DNA of 64,000 nucleotides from Sipunculus nudus (lineage: Eukaryota; Annelida; Sipuncula; Golfingiida; Sipunculidae), in NCBI GenBank assembly GCA_026874595.1, contig CM049322.1:47215840-47279839 (forward strand), written 5' to 3'. Positions 36,060 through 48,400 of this stretch are shown here, one piece after another. Position 1 is the first letter of the stretch; each line of letters starts with the position of its first letter. Under the pieces are notes generated by a model. That model did no database searches. It had not been told where the DNA came from and worked only from the letters and a program-made list of their open reading frames with translations. The position numbers and the translations under genes are program-made.

Positions 36060-38110
36060 GGGCGATGAGTTTTAGTTCAGCTGACTGAGCTTTAGCGATC
36101 ACTCTTGTCCGTCATCCGTCTGTCCGTCTAAGTGTCTGCCTGTCGTCCGTTAACAGGGCACAAATTGTAACCGCTGAACCTTGAATCTTCTAGCATGACA
36201 CCCAACTAGATCCATGTAAACTTTCCTTGGAAACCTGGAAGAAGGTCTCTGTTAACTATTTTCTTTGAGCTATGGGGCTCCAAAGTAACCCCCCCCCCCC
36301 CAGCCCAGAATAATGGTAAATTTGATACAAAACTCAAGTACCTGAACAACTAATGCATTGATCAACATGATTCTTTTCATGGATATTGAATATGGAGTGT
36401 TTAATCAGTTTCTGCAGACCGGTGGCGCCATCTGTATTTTTTTCATTTTTTTTACGATTTTTTATCTATAATTTGAGACCTTTAAAGATGTAATCAAATG
36501 TTAACAGACTCACACAAATCGTCACGACTAGACCTAGCACTTTCTTGACATGCAGGGAGGCCTATGAAACCTATCTCCTTGTAAACCTAAATTTGGCTCT
36601 CTTTAACCTAAAACCTGTGAGATGTGCCTCGAAGTACCCCCCCCCCCCCCCGGGAATAATGGCATATTTGAGACAAAAGCTAAGGTACCTGAACAACTAA
36701 TGCAGTGATCACCATGATTCTTTTCATGGATATTGGACATGGAATGTTTCATCATTTTCTACAAAATGGTGGCGCCACCTGTATTTTTTTTAATTTTTAG
36801 GAATTCTTCTCTCTATTTTTTAGACCTTTATAGAAGCAGTCATCCGTTATCAGGGCACAAATCATAACCAATGGACCCAAGACCTTCTAACTTTACATCC
36901 AGGGAGGTCGATAAAAAAATCTTTTGAAAACCTGATACATATGTCACAAATTTTCTTTGAAAAATCAAGTTATGAATACACCCCAGAATTATGGAAAATA
37001 TCATACCAGAGCAGATCACATATCATAATCATTAGACTTAGAATTTTTTTTCTTGACATCCTGAGAGTTCCCCAAAAGTTCTCTTCAGATACCTGAAATT
37101 AGGTCTCTGTTACATATATTCCCTGAGCTATGGGCTCATAACTCCAAGAATAATTAAAAGTTTGATACAAAAGGTCCAGTATCTCAACAACCAATGATTG
37201 ATCACCATAAGTCTTTACATGCATATTGATCAAGGAGTGTTCTTTCAGTTCCTGCATACTGGTGGTACCGCCTGGATTTTTTCTCTTTAAGAGACATTTC
37301 AAGATGCGGTCGTCCGTTAACAGAGCACAAATCATAACCGTTGGTCCTAGAATCTTTTAATTTGACATCCAGGAAGGTCCTTAAAAAATAAATTTTTGAA
37401 ACCTGAAATTAGGTCCCTGTTATCCGTATTCTCAGAGATATGGGGCTTATAAGCATCCCCTAGCATAATTAAAAATTTGACACCAAAGTAGGGCAAAAAT
37501 CATAACCATTTGACCTAGAATCTTTTAACTTAAAATCTAGGGAGGTCCATGAAAAGTCTCCTTGGAAATTTGAAATTACGTCTCTGTTACCCATATTCAT
37601 TGAGCTGTGGGGCGTATAATATCCCCAAGAATAATACAAAAAACCTGATACCAAAGTAGACTAAAAATTATAACCATTGGACCCAATCTTCTTACTTGAC
37701 ATCCTGAGAGTTCCTCAAAAGTTTTCCCATGAAACCTAAAATTTGGTCACTTTGACCTATATTCTTAGAGTTTTTTGTGTATGTTTCAGCACCCCAGAAA
37801 TAATGAAAAATACACACTAATTGCCAGATTCCTCATGAAAGACTGGTTGGATTGTCATCAAATTTGTGTGCTTATCGGTCTTAATGAACTCAAGCTAATA
37901 TCCAAGAACAATGATGCCACCTACATTATCTTATTTAGTTGCAAGGACATATTGTCAACATGTCAGCCGGCTGAGCGTCATGACCCAAGGGTCACTTTTT
38001 GCTCATGTGGGGAGAGCGCTTAGAGCACAGATCATAACCATTGGACCCAATCTTCTAACTTGGCATCCTGAGAGTTCTTCAAATGTTTTCACATGAAACC
38101 TAAAATTAGG
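36060..38110. repeat. Degenerate tandem array between GST-3 and GST-4
   Basis: Variants of GTCCGTTAACAGGGCACAAATCATAACCATTGGACC recur, in blocks shorter than that whole string, at about 36147, 36489, 36840, 37309, 37488, 37656 and 38012. Between them come recurring phrases: GACATCC.G.GAGGTCC, GAAACCTGAAATTAGGTCTCTGTTA, GAGCTATGGGGCT and CATGATTCTTTTCATGGATATTG. Spacing starts near 350 bases and shortens to about 170. It begins with a GTCCGTC-rich stretch typical of bivalve repeats. In the first block a LINE occupies this spacer instead. Confidence 0.8.
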
Positions 38111-38321
38111 TAATTGGGTCTCATTTAATATTTTTTGGTAAATGCTTTTTTAGGTAAGTTTCATTTTTCTATTAATAGATGATTTAATATTCTAAATCTA
38201 TTTTGTACTACAGCTTTTTAATAATTTAAGGGTTTGTATGAAGTTTTTTTATCAATTAGCTATAGTCATTTTTCATTTAACCCGAGGGTTCTTTTACGGA
38301 ATATCGTGAGACAGAAATCAT

Positions 38322-38324
<3 letters not shown>

Positions 38325-38364
<40 letters not shown>
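38325..38364. repeat. (AT)n microsatellite
   Basis: AT alternation marking the junction between the tandem array and the 3' flank of GST-4. Confidence 0.9.
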
Positions 38365-39473
38365 CCGAAAAGCGGATCGAACTAACTCCTGTTAACAACC
38401 AGTCGACATGAATGTAATAACAACGATTCTCTACGCCTAAAAATGGCATGATCTAAACATATTGAGGCGCAGCAATGGCATATATTTTATGTCCATGAAA
38501 AGCATTGTATTCTGAGCAACAAACCTCGGCTACCCAAAAAAATACCGGGTATAACCGTTAATGGTGATTATGGTGGTGAAAGTGACGTACAGGCTGGATA
38601 GGCCGTGTCCCACAGCCGAGTATCACTCACGTACGAGTGAGTGTTTTGGGGGTTCCTCGGTGTTATGACCCAGCAATGGGGATGATTACACACCCAGGAT
38701 CCGCAGGTGTGGTAGACACCGGGCCTGGGTGACACCAGGATATAAAATGATAGGAAGCGAGTGCTACCGCCCTGTCAGGAATTCACAAACCGAAATGGGA
38801 ACTCTGAGGATGTACATACATAGGTTAAGAATTAGATAAATCAGCATTTAAAAATGGTGGCGGTTATCTCAACCAAAAAAACAACACAATACTATGGTGA
38901 TTACTGTTCCAGGGTATTCTGTAAAAGTGGTCCATACAAATGTTATTAATTCCATGGCTTATCGCCAGTGACAGGGTAACCAACATAATCCAGTCGTCGT
39001 CTCTTAAGATTATAGCATGATTACATTAGAATTGTAATTTTTAAATTAAAAATATCGATTTCTACCATCGCAAAAGGCTGAGCCTTTGGACTATTAATTT
39101 GGCAACATAAACATAATATATTGGTAAATACAGTTTAAGGGTGGTCCATACAAATATTATTATTTCCATGGATTGTTGCCAGTTACAAGGTAACCAACAT
39201 ATTGTCACAGTCACAGTTTAAAAGCCAAATATGTGACAAATAATGTTTGTAGGCTCCTCCTCTGGTTTTAATATTAACATTTTGAATAAAAACGTCTTCT
39301 GAAATGGGATCAACATGATATAACAAAGGCTTTGTTTTACTAAATAACTGATAGCACAACATAACAAAATATGTTTTTTTAAAGAAAGGGGGATCTTGAG
39401 ATCAAAATCGATAAATTTCTACCGAAATCAAAACTGATTTCTCCTGCCTCACATCCTTTTTTTACATGGGGTT
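38365..39473. repeat. 3' flank of GST-4, shared with the other GST units
   Basis: 38365-38590 and 38960-39110 align to the flank of GST-2. The intervening 38600-38860 is a more GC-rich insert (CACTCACGTACGAGTGAGTG, CCTGGGTGACACCAGG) with no counterpart at GST-2 and no coding capacity. Confidence 0.65.
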
Positions 39474-42400
39474 TTAGTACAATGTCTGTGGTCTCTTCTT
39501 AATCCACTCGGCGATCTTTGGTACAGCTTCCACTCTGTCCTTCAGAGCCTTGAGCTTTGGAGCTATGTCCCACGGTATCTCCATGTCAAACATACCCGGC
39601 CAAATGATGAGGTTAATAAAACACAAATCCGCCCATGTTAGCTGAAAAAAAAAACATAATGACTATGGTTCATCAATTTAGAGTAAATTAAAAACACAAA
39701 CAATCATACATATATATACATATTATATTATTTATGTAATATATAAATATGAGATAAAACACGCAAAAAAGGATACGCATGTGATACTTCGCTATATATA
39801 AACGTTTTTTTAATTTGAGACTTGCTTGTAAAATGTTGGAGAGGAATAAAAACTAAAATGCGAAAAAAAAAAATGTTTTTTCGCTGAGAGAAACCGAATT
39901 TCTGAATAATTCGAAAGAATCATTAAAATAACACATAGCACACTTTTTGCGAGTGTTTGACTGCGCATCGTACTGCCCTCCCTCCCCCTTTCCAATATAA
40001 CCCTACCCCCGAACCAACCAGATTTCCAATTTAAGGACTACTACACTATGTGGAATAAGGCAGTTAAATGCGAAGTAGTCACAGATAGGCACACCCAGGT
40101 TTAAGATAGTGACATGGAATGTAGGAGTCTGAAGGTGTGACTCCAGGAATTAACAAAGAGAAAGTTTAAAAATTAAGAATACGCTGAAAGATCGAAGTTT
40201 GTCATATGAATGAAACTATTGTGAGTAAGATACGTCTTTAAACTCCTGAGACTGTGACGTCATATGTCCAGTTCTCCGTATTTCATTTCATATCGAATCG
40301 ATTCATCGATTCTTTGTAGGCAATGATTAACCGAAATACGAGTCCAATTCAAACTCAAATTAAATGATAACATACAATTAAACAGTCCAACTTCTATACA
40401 CACCCCGTCCCCGACAAAGAACCCTGATCCATCATTGTTCATGCAGAAGACTTTCTCTAAATTCGCCAACATGGTTGGAAGTGTTTCACTCTGGTATTTC
40501 TTCCTAATAGAGGCCTGTGGGGGCGAAAAAAGTAAATTTATTAATCTGTTTATTTGTCTATTGGTCTGTTTTAACCCTGTGGCTTAATTAATTTTGTTCG
40601 CTCGTTTTTGTATTGTCAACATTCATGCTTCACTTAGTTGAAGAATAGTCTATTACGTTTTCATGCCCCATTGTTTATTGTTTTATTTTAACTCTACTGC
40701 TCCAGAATACAGCTTCAGCCACTCAAGTATGGCTGGGACACATGCTTAATGACAGATTTATCCGTGTGGGTATTGTAAATACCATTTCATTTTACCCACT
40801 TCTTCGTCTTCATCTGGACTGTAGAATAAAGCTTCCATTGGTATCACGAGATCTTCCATCGCATCCACAATCATATCAGCACGGGCCGCTTCCAAAGGAG
40901 TTTTACCCGCAAAACCTGAAGGCAATACGGAATGTGAAATGTAAAGCGATACAAGTATACTTTGAATATCCATCTTTTGAGACATCCTTGGTCAGTTATC
41001 ATGGTCTGCCATGTTATTATTACCCTTTGGGAATCGACCAATACAATAGTAAAGATAGAATAAAAGTCAAGACTTTTAACTTAATGTGTTTTCTAATCGA
41101 ATGGTTTCAGAGGTTGAAAAATTATATCCAAGACATGATGCAGGTTGATTAAGAAATGTGGACCATACTATTATGCAACAGTCGATCATTTATCAGCTAT
41201 GAAGTTTTCTGTTTTGATTTAGTTATTTAGAAATAATATGGAGATTTTGTTGCCATGGTGAGGCATATCTTTAGTAAAACATTTAAACTTATCGTATACA
41301 TGATAATCAAAGGGAGTTAAATAAAAACAAATACGACTCTATCATATTCCATTTCATAGGTAAAGAGAAGGGTCAATATCAGCAATCGAATTTCTAAAAG
41401 CATAAGCTGGGGCATCAGTAGCTACTTTTGACACTAATAGGGTGATATAGAAGGCTCAGGCGATGTATAATTCCATCTGTCTCGAGTGTTATGAAAGATA
41501 GTTAATTTTGACAATCAGTTTCTAACTTTTCCGTTTGTGACCATTTAAGAACGGATTAAAGCCTCGACAAATAGGAAGGAATTTAGTTTGCAGATTGCTT
41601 TTCTCGCTTTAACCAATACATGTTTGACAGGAATGTATCTTTTGACGAGCGAAGACCCATTGATGTATCTGTAAATCAATCCCCCGCATTACTTACCGAA
41701 TGTCTTGGCTAGCAATCTAGTCAATGCGCGACTTTGCGCGATGACAATGCCATCTACCTCCAACAGGGGTATCTGTCCAAACGGAGTTTCTGAAATAAAG
41801 GTACACCAAACACTTAAAATTATTTAACTGTTGCTACTTTTTCTAAATCTTTAAAAACAAATTAAATCACCTTTACCAAGAGAATTCTGTAAAAAATAAA
41901 TTCTTACTTCTGTTGCTAACCTTTGTTTTAACCATTCGTTTCTGCATTTATACATGTCACAACAATAACAACACATTTATAATGAATTACAAACAACGTA
42001 CAACAATCACGTACAATTTCAAATACACAATAGCATGAGGAAATATATGTAGATATCTTATATACCAGATTCTATTTGCTTTAAATTTCCTCGTAACAAC
42101 ATTAAACAGGATAAGTAAAGACATACACAAATGTCATTCATGACAGGTAACATTTCAATGCATACCCATTTACCTGATATTTATAGAAATCGGAGATTGT
42201 TTATAGTAGAAAAAAAAGTAAAATTATAATCCCCTTTGTTTCTTTATTCTGATTACATTATCTGAGGCATTAACTAATTCCACTTTTTCATATACTTCTG
42301 TTGCTAACCTTTTCGTGAATCAAGATGAAGGCAAACTGATCTTTTATATGATCTTAGTCAACATAATTAGATTAGAGATTAACAGTTCTGGGAATATTTA

Positions 42401-45400
42401 AGAATCAAAGACTCAAGGAATGTGGTGAGCAGAGTGAGCACACAACAGTAGTAACTATTACATATACTACTGACAACCCCTATATCATAAAATTGTGGGA
42501 ATTTTATTGTCTGCTATCACAAGACAATAACAATCTCATCCGACTTTTAACTGACTTTACATCTGGGTGGGAAGATAGTATCTTTTGTGTTAAATCCCTT
42601 GTCACCCCTAACTTAACGTGAAAACTTTACAACGGATATATCCTATAAAACAATAGGATGGGTTAACGCTCGCCACTTGATTTCATTAATCAAGAAATTA
42701 GATCCCGGCCATTACAGGTGACATTCCAGGTTCTTTTAAGGACGTGTATTAAAATACCAGACAATCATACACCCAGATCAATAGAAACTATGAGACATCA
42801 GGTTAAATTCACAATATAATTCAAGACAATACTTACAAAGATGAAGATGTGTGTGTGTGCGTTGATGTGTCAATACGACAGTCCTTCACATTAAAATTAC
42901 AGGATATTTTTACTGAGTCCGTGGTTTGTATAAAAACCAATAAAGTCCAGTTCCTTCAGAGATCTCTGGTTACTGTTTTGTGTAGAATCTAGCGTATGGT
43001 TAGCAGCATATAGTCTTTCTGAGTTTAGCGATCTTCAACTGATCTTGCTTGTCAGCGACCCGGGTAGGTTTACGATCACATGAATGCAATAGCGCCCTTT
43101 GTTTACGTTGAGCTTAGAGTCCTTGACCTTGCTCGTGTAGCAATGGGTTCACGGCTTACGGCGGTTATGTTTCTAGGTCAAGCTGAACTAGGCCGGCAGG
43201 TGACAAACGCTCTCTCACTTTATCGCCAATACGAAGCTCCGTCGGCAGCACGGCTGAGTTCTTATGAGCTGGGTCCTTGCCTCACGTAGAAGCTTGTTTC
43301 TATGCCGTTCCTGGCGTTTCAATGTTCTTATTCCCGTGCGTGCGTGCTGCCACCTCAAGCTTCAAGACCCAACTGAAGGCAGCTTCCAGCGTCTCTCCCT
43401 GAACTCTGACGTCACAATCGTCGTCACAATACGGCGATCCGGTTCTCTGATTGGCTCATTTCTCAAGTGTCCCATATAAGGATATATGTGACCTAGTTTG
43501 ACTGTTAGCGTCACCTTGGCGACCCACATACCAGAAATAATTACACACGATGCGTGACACGGATAAATCAGCTGATAGCCGATGGGATTCCATACAAGAA
43601 TACACAATATATATATATACAATCAAGACCTGTCAACGCTTTAGGATGACGTTTCACGTCAATATCAATAGAGAACAGACTTCGTTAAACTATGATACAA
43701 AACACCGTACATATTGTCACCGATTTCTGGTGACATCACCCCCTCCTTTTAAGGAAAATACACAGTATTTTCTCGATACATCGTATCGTTCTATCTTACA
43801 GGGTCCAGCTAAACATATTTACATGTAGCAATACATAGCAATACATAAGGGTCATGTAACAAGTTGTCATTAGTACATGCCCACGGTCTATGACACAGGG
43901 CAAAATCTTGTACATGTTTAGACTTAACTGGCTAAACATTATAGCTCATTACATCCTAACACTCAGGCAGTCTGCTAAGAAAATCAGGTCCATGGTTTAG
44001 TTTACCTGACACTGCTTCAATACCAAATCTAAACTCTTGTAGAACCAGTGCCCATCTCATTACTCTCTTATTAGCACATTTTGATTTGCTAATACACTTT
44101 AATGGTTTGTGGTCGGTCTGAATGGTGAACGGTCTACAAGCCAGGTACATCTCAAATTTCTGTACAGACCATACAATTGCTAATGACTCTTTCTCGATGG
44201 TGGAGTAATTTCTCTCCCTGGGCAATAGTTTACGACTGGCATAAGCTACTGGGTGCATGATCCCCTCGTGTCTTTGCATCAGGATACAGCCAATACCCAC
44301 ATCAGATGCATCACATTTCAAATAAAATCGTTTACTGAAATCAGGTAGCTTCAGTATGGGAGGGTCTGACAGTTTAGCCTTTAGAGAACAGTACGCGTTC
44401 TCGTGTACGGGTTTCCAGTCTAGTTTGTTAGGTTGACCTTTACGCGTTAGATCAGTCAAGGGCACCGCTATTTCCGCATAGTTTGGCACGAATTTTCGAT
44501 AGTACCCTGTAAGACCTAGGAATGCTCGCAAAGCCTTCTTTGTCTTAGGTCTATCAGTGCTCTGTTTCCCCGTCCACACCGTCAGGATCATGTATAGAAT
44601 CAGGTGCGCCCTTGGCTACCGCTGCCAGAATATGCTGGGGCTCGTTTCTAGCATGGTACCGTTTCAGCATATTCACGTGGAAGGTTTTAACCTTATCGCC
44701 AATCTTAATCCGATAGTCTAAGTCCCCAACCCTGTTTACAATAGTATAGGGGCCTTTCCACTGTACCATTAATTTGTTCCGCTCCGTCGGGAGTAACAAC
44801 AAAACTTCGTCTCCGGCCTCAAACCTGCGCGTGCATTTACCTCTATCATATAACAGTCTGTGTCTGTTCGCTGATTTGTTCAACGCCTCTCTAGCTAACG
44901 CGCATGTGTCGCTTAGTTTGTCTTGTAGGTCCAGGACGTATTGGTACGTGGTTTTAGTCTCGACGCTAGTATCTCGCTTGGTCCACAGATCCCTTAGAAT
45001 CCGCATCGGTCCTCTAACGATCCTACCATAGAGCAACTCAAAGGGTGAGAACCCTGTGCTCTCATGTGGCGCTTCTCGGTACGCAAAAAGCACGGCGCTG
45101 AGGTACCGATCCCAATCTCGCGGTCTTTCCTCGCACATCCGTTTCAACATTAACTTTAACGTTCCATTGAATCTCTCCACCATTCCGTTGCACATAGGAT
45201 GGTAAGGAGTAGTGGTCAGCTGCCTTACAGACAAAACACGGCTAACTTCTCGCATGAGGTCTGACGTAAATTGTGTTCCCATGTCAGTAAGCACCTCTGA
45301 CGGCACTCCTAACCGCGCATAAATATCAACTAGCGCATCAGCCACAGAGACTGTATCTATGTTCTTTAAAGCAACACTCTCCGGATATCTAGTGGCATAA

Positions 45401-48400
45401 TCCATAACGGTCAGAATATACCTGTGACCTCTCTCAGACGCTGGATGGATCGGCCCAACCAGATCCATCGAAATTCTACGCCAGGGCTCATCAATTAATG
45501 GCATCTGGCCTAACGTAGCTCCAGGCACCTTGCCTTTCGGTATGGTTTTCTGGCAAATGGGACAGGACTTGCAAAACTCAGCAATGTCATTATACATCCC
45601 TTTCCAGAAAAACTGAGTTCTCACGCGGTCGTGCGTTTTGTCTATGCCCTGATGGCCCGCCATAACCGCTTCGTGGCCCATCCTCATTACGTCGTACCGT
45701 AACGTCTGAGGTACCACCACTCGAGATCCATCTTGATCTCCCCGTTTATCACTCACAACCCGAACTAAATATCCGTCCTCAATTCTAAATGGACTATCAT
45801 TCCTAGCCTCTCTAGCTAGCCTCCAATACGGCGCTAAAGACCCATCCTCCTCCTCCGCCTTCAAAAATTCGGCCGGACTCACATCGGCAACTGGGCTTGC
45901 AACATTCAAGCTACGCGTCGGTATCTGTTTCTCTCGTGCAGCGCTCCGTGTCTCCACCGCGGACGACACCTCCTTTTGTGACTCTACACCGTCACACACT
46001 ATGCCTGAGGACCGCTCAGACTTCCACGTCGGGTCCGGATCATACGGACCACGCGCTCCCGCTACGTTACCTAGCGCTAAATCACATACAGCATCCCCGA
46101 CCACCATTGCCTCGATAGTACCGACAAAGTACGCACAGTCCACATTAATCCTAGCCGTAGGAAATTGTCTTACAGACCCGTCGAACAACCTACACTCGAC
46201 CTGGTGTCCGGTGAACTGATTCGGCTCCACGTACGACTCACGTATTCCTGCCGAGGAACATCCCGAATCCCGCAGCACCCTCGCTGACTTACCATTCACC
46301 AGCCCTTCACACACAGGTAACGAGATTCCGCCTTCTGTCTGGGCAGCAAATCCTAACGACTGACTCGGACTCTCTACTTCCGGTTTCACCGCACCGACTG
46401 TCTCCGTTTCCGCCTCGACTACTGCCATTGACATAGTCTCCGGTTTCTGTTTTGGGGTATACGGGGGGCTAAAATTAGTCCTATACCTCTGCTGATCGCC
46501 AGCAGCACGCCCTACTTGAGGGGAAGACCTAGGCCTCGACCGGGCACTAGTCTTACATTCCCGCGCCTTATGTCCCAGTTCATTACATAAATAACATCTG
46601 ATGCCTCCTGATGGCTTAAATGTCTGACCGTCCAGACTGCGCTCAACCTCTCGCTTCTCTCTAGGCTGAGATACCGGTTGCGCTGGACGCGGCACATTAT
46701 TGCCATAACGAGGACCTGCTATAAGGCTGTGTACACCGTGAGCCTCCGTATAACTCTCGGCTAAGTCTACCATACTATCAAAGTCACGACACCGTCTCTC
46801 TTTCAAAAACATAGAGAGATCCCTACTACAGCAGTTTACGAACTGCTCACACATCAACAGGTTAACTACCCCGTCGTAGTCACCTCCGACCCCTGCCATC
46901 CCTATCCAATGGTCTAGGTATCCACTCAGTCTCACCGCAAACTGACTCGGCGTTTCGCCTCGCTCAGGCCTACAAGTCCGAAACTTGTGTCGATAACCCT
47001 CTTCGGTCATTTGGTATCGCTTTAACAAGGCTATCTTTAACTTATCGTAATCCATGGCCTCACTAACCGATAACTGTGTGTAAGTCCCTAGCGCCTTACC
47101 CCGCAGTAACGGACTCAGGTGTAACGCCCAATTCTCCCTATCATAGCCTTGACATACAGCTAATCGTTCAAATCGCTCAAGAAACGCATCTAGCTGATCG
47201 TGAGCCTCATCAAAAGGTGGAAGCTGGATTTTCGGGAATACATCCCTACTTCTCTCTTCTTTAACCCCAGAGTCAGACTTTAACCTTAGAACCTCTAATT
47301 CGTGGGCTCTAGCCTCTCGCTCGCGCTCTATTTCCCGCTGCTCACGCTCTATTTCACGTTGCCTAGCTCTTTCCTCACGTTCTTCATCCGCACGCCGTCT
47401 AGCCTCAACATAATCTTGTAAAGCCTGGTCCTTAAGCCCCAAGGCCTGTCCGCATCTAACAAGTGACTCTAACGTTTCCATGGTAACGCTCTAACCCAGT
47501 AAGATTCCAGTATCTAGTAATATCCGCTCTTAAAAATCCGTAAATACGTACTGTCAAAGCCAACCTAACGAACCGGCGGTATCCGTACAATAACACTACG
47601 GTAGCTCTACGCATCAAAATCTACTTATACGGACGGACGGACGGAAGGTCGGACGAAGGGTCAGACGGATGGACGGATGGATATCAAGATATCAATAAAC
47701 ACCATGCACCTATGATTACCATGCCAATCGGGAGGGGTAAACTTACCTGTAAAGAGACCCTACCACGTGACCAATCACAAACCAGTGTAGGAAAAATTAT
47801 ACCAGGGCGTATCTAACAACATCAAAAATGTTCACTCTAATCTGGGTTTATATCAAACCAGTAATGATGTTCAGGTATCACTGAACTAGCATTACTCACA
47901 AAACATGCATGTGTTCTAGCCAAATCTTCAAGGTATATGCTAATCCTGAAACAATGTTGTGCCTCAGGTAATATTCTCACTGAATAAATATTAACTCCTA
48001 ACAGTGGGGTAATTTCATTGAGCAAGTATACACCATAACATCAGTTTGGTGTCATATCCAATTATTAATTCAGATCAACTCTAGTTTGAGTATATGAATG
48101 TCTGGTTTCAGTACTGTTTTCTCAGTTCAAAACTTCTGAAACTTACTGTAATTAGCCAGTTTTTTAAGGCTAATTATATCCTGGCACGCTCGCCATACAA
48201 TGTCACCCCTAACTTAACGTGAAAACTTTACAACGGATATATCCTATAAAACAATAGGATGGGTTAACGCTCGCCACTTGATTTCATTAATCAAGAAATT
48301 AGATCCCGGCCATTACAGGTGACATTCCAGGTTCTTTTAAGGACGTGTATTAAAATACCAGACAATCATACACCCAGATCAATAGAAACTATGAGACATC

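Noticed and set aside
36078-36092. Antioxidant-response-like TGACTGAGC upstream of the GST-3 leader exon
   Set aside because: It falls at the start of the degenerate tandem repeat, is not conserved upstream of GST-4, and matches the extended consensus imperfectly.
43080-43828. Open frames repeated identically at 43080-43828 and 48681-49375
   Set aside because: They lie inside the two LTRs and are identical only because the LTRs are; no recognisable protein.
45897-46219. Plus-strand frames across the gag-integrase gene (also 44774-45031 and 47076-47264)
   Set aside because: Shadows of the 975-codon minus-strand polyprotein, which has complete domain motifs.
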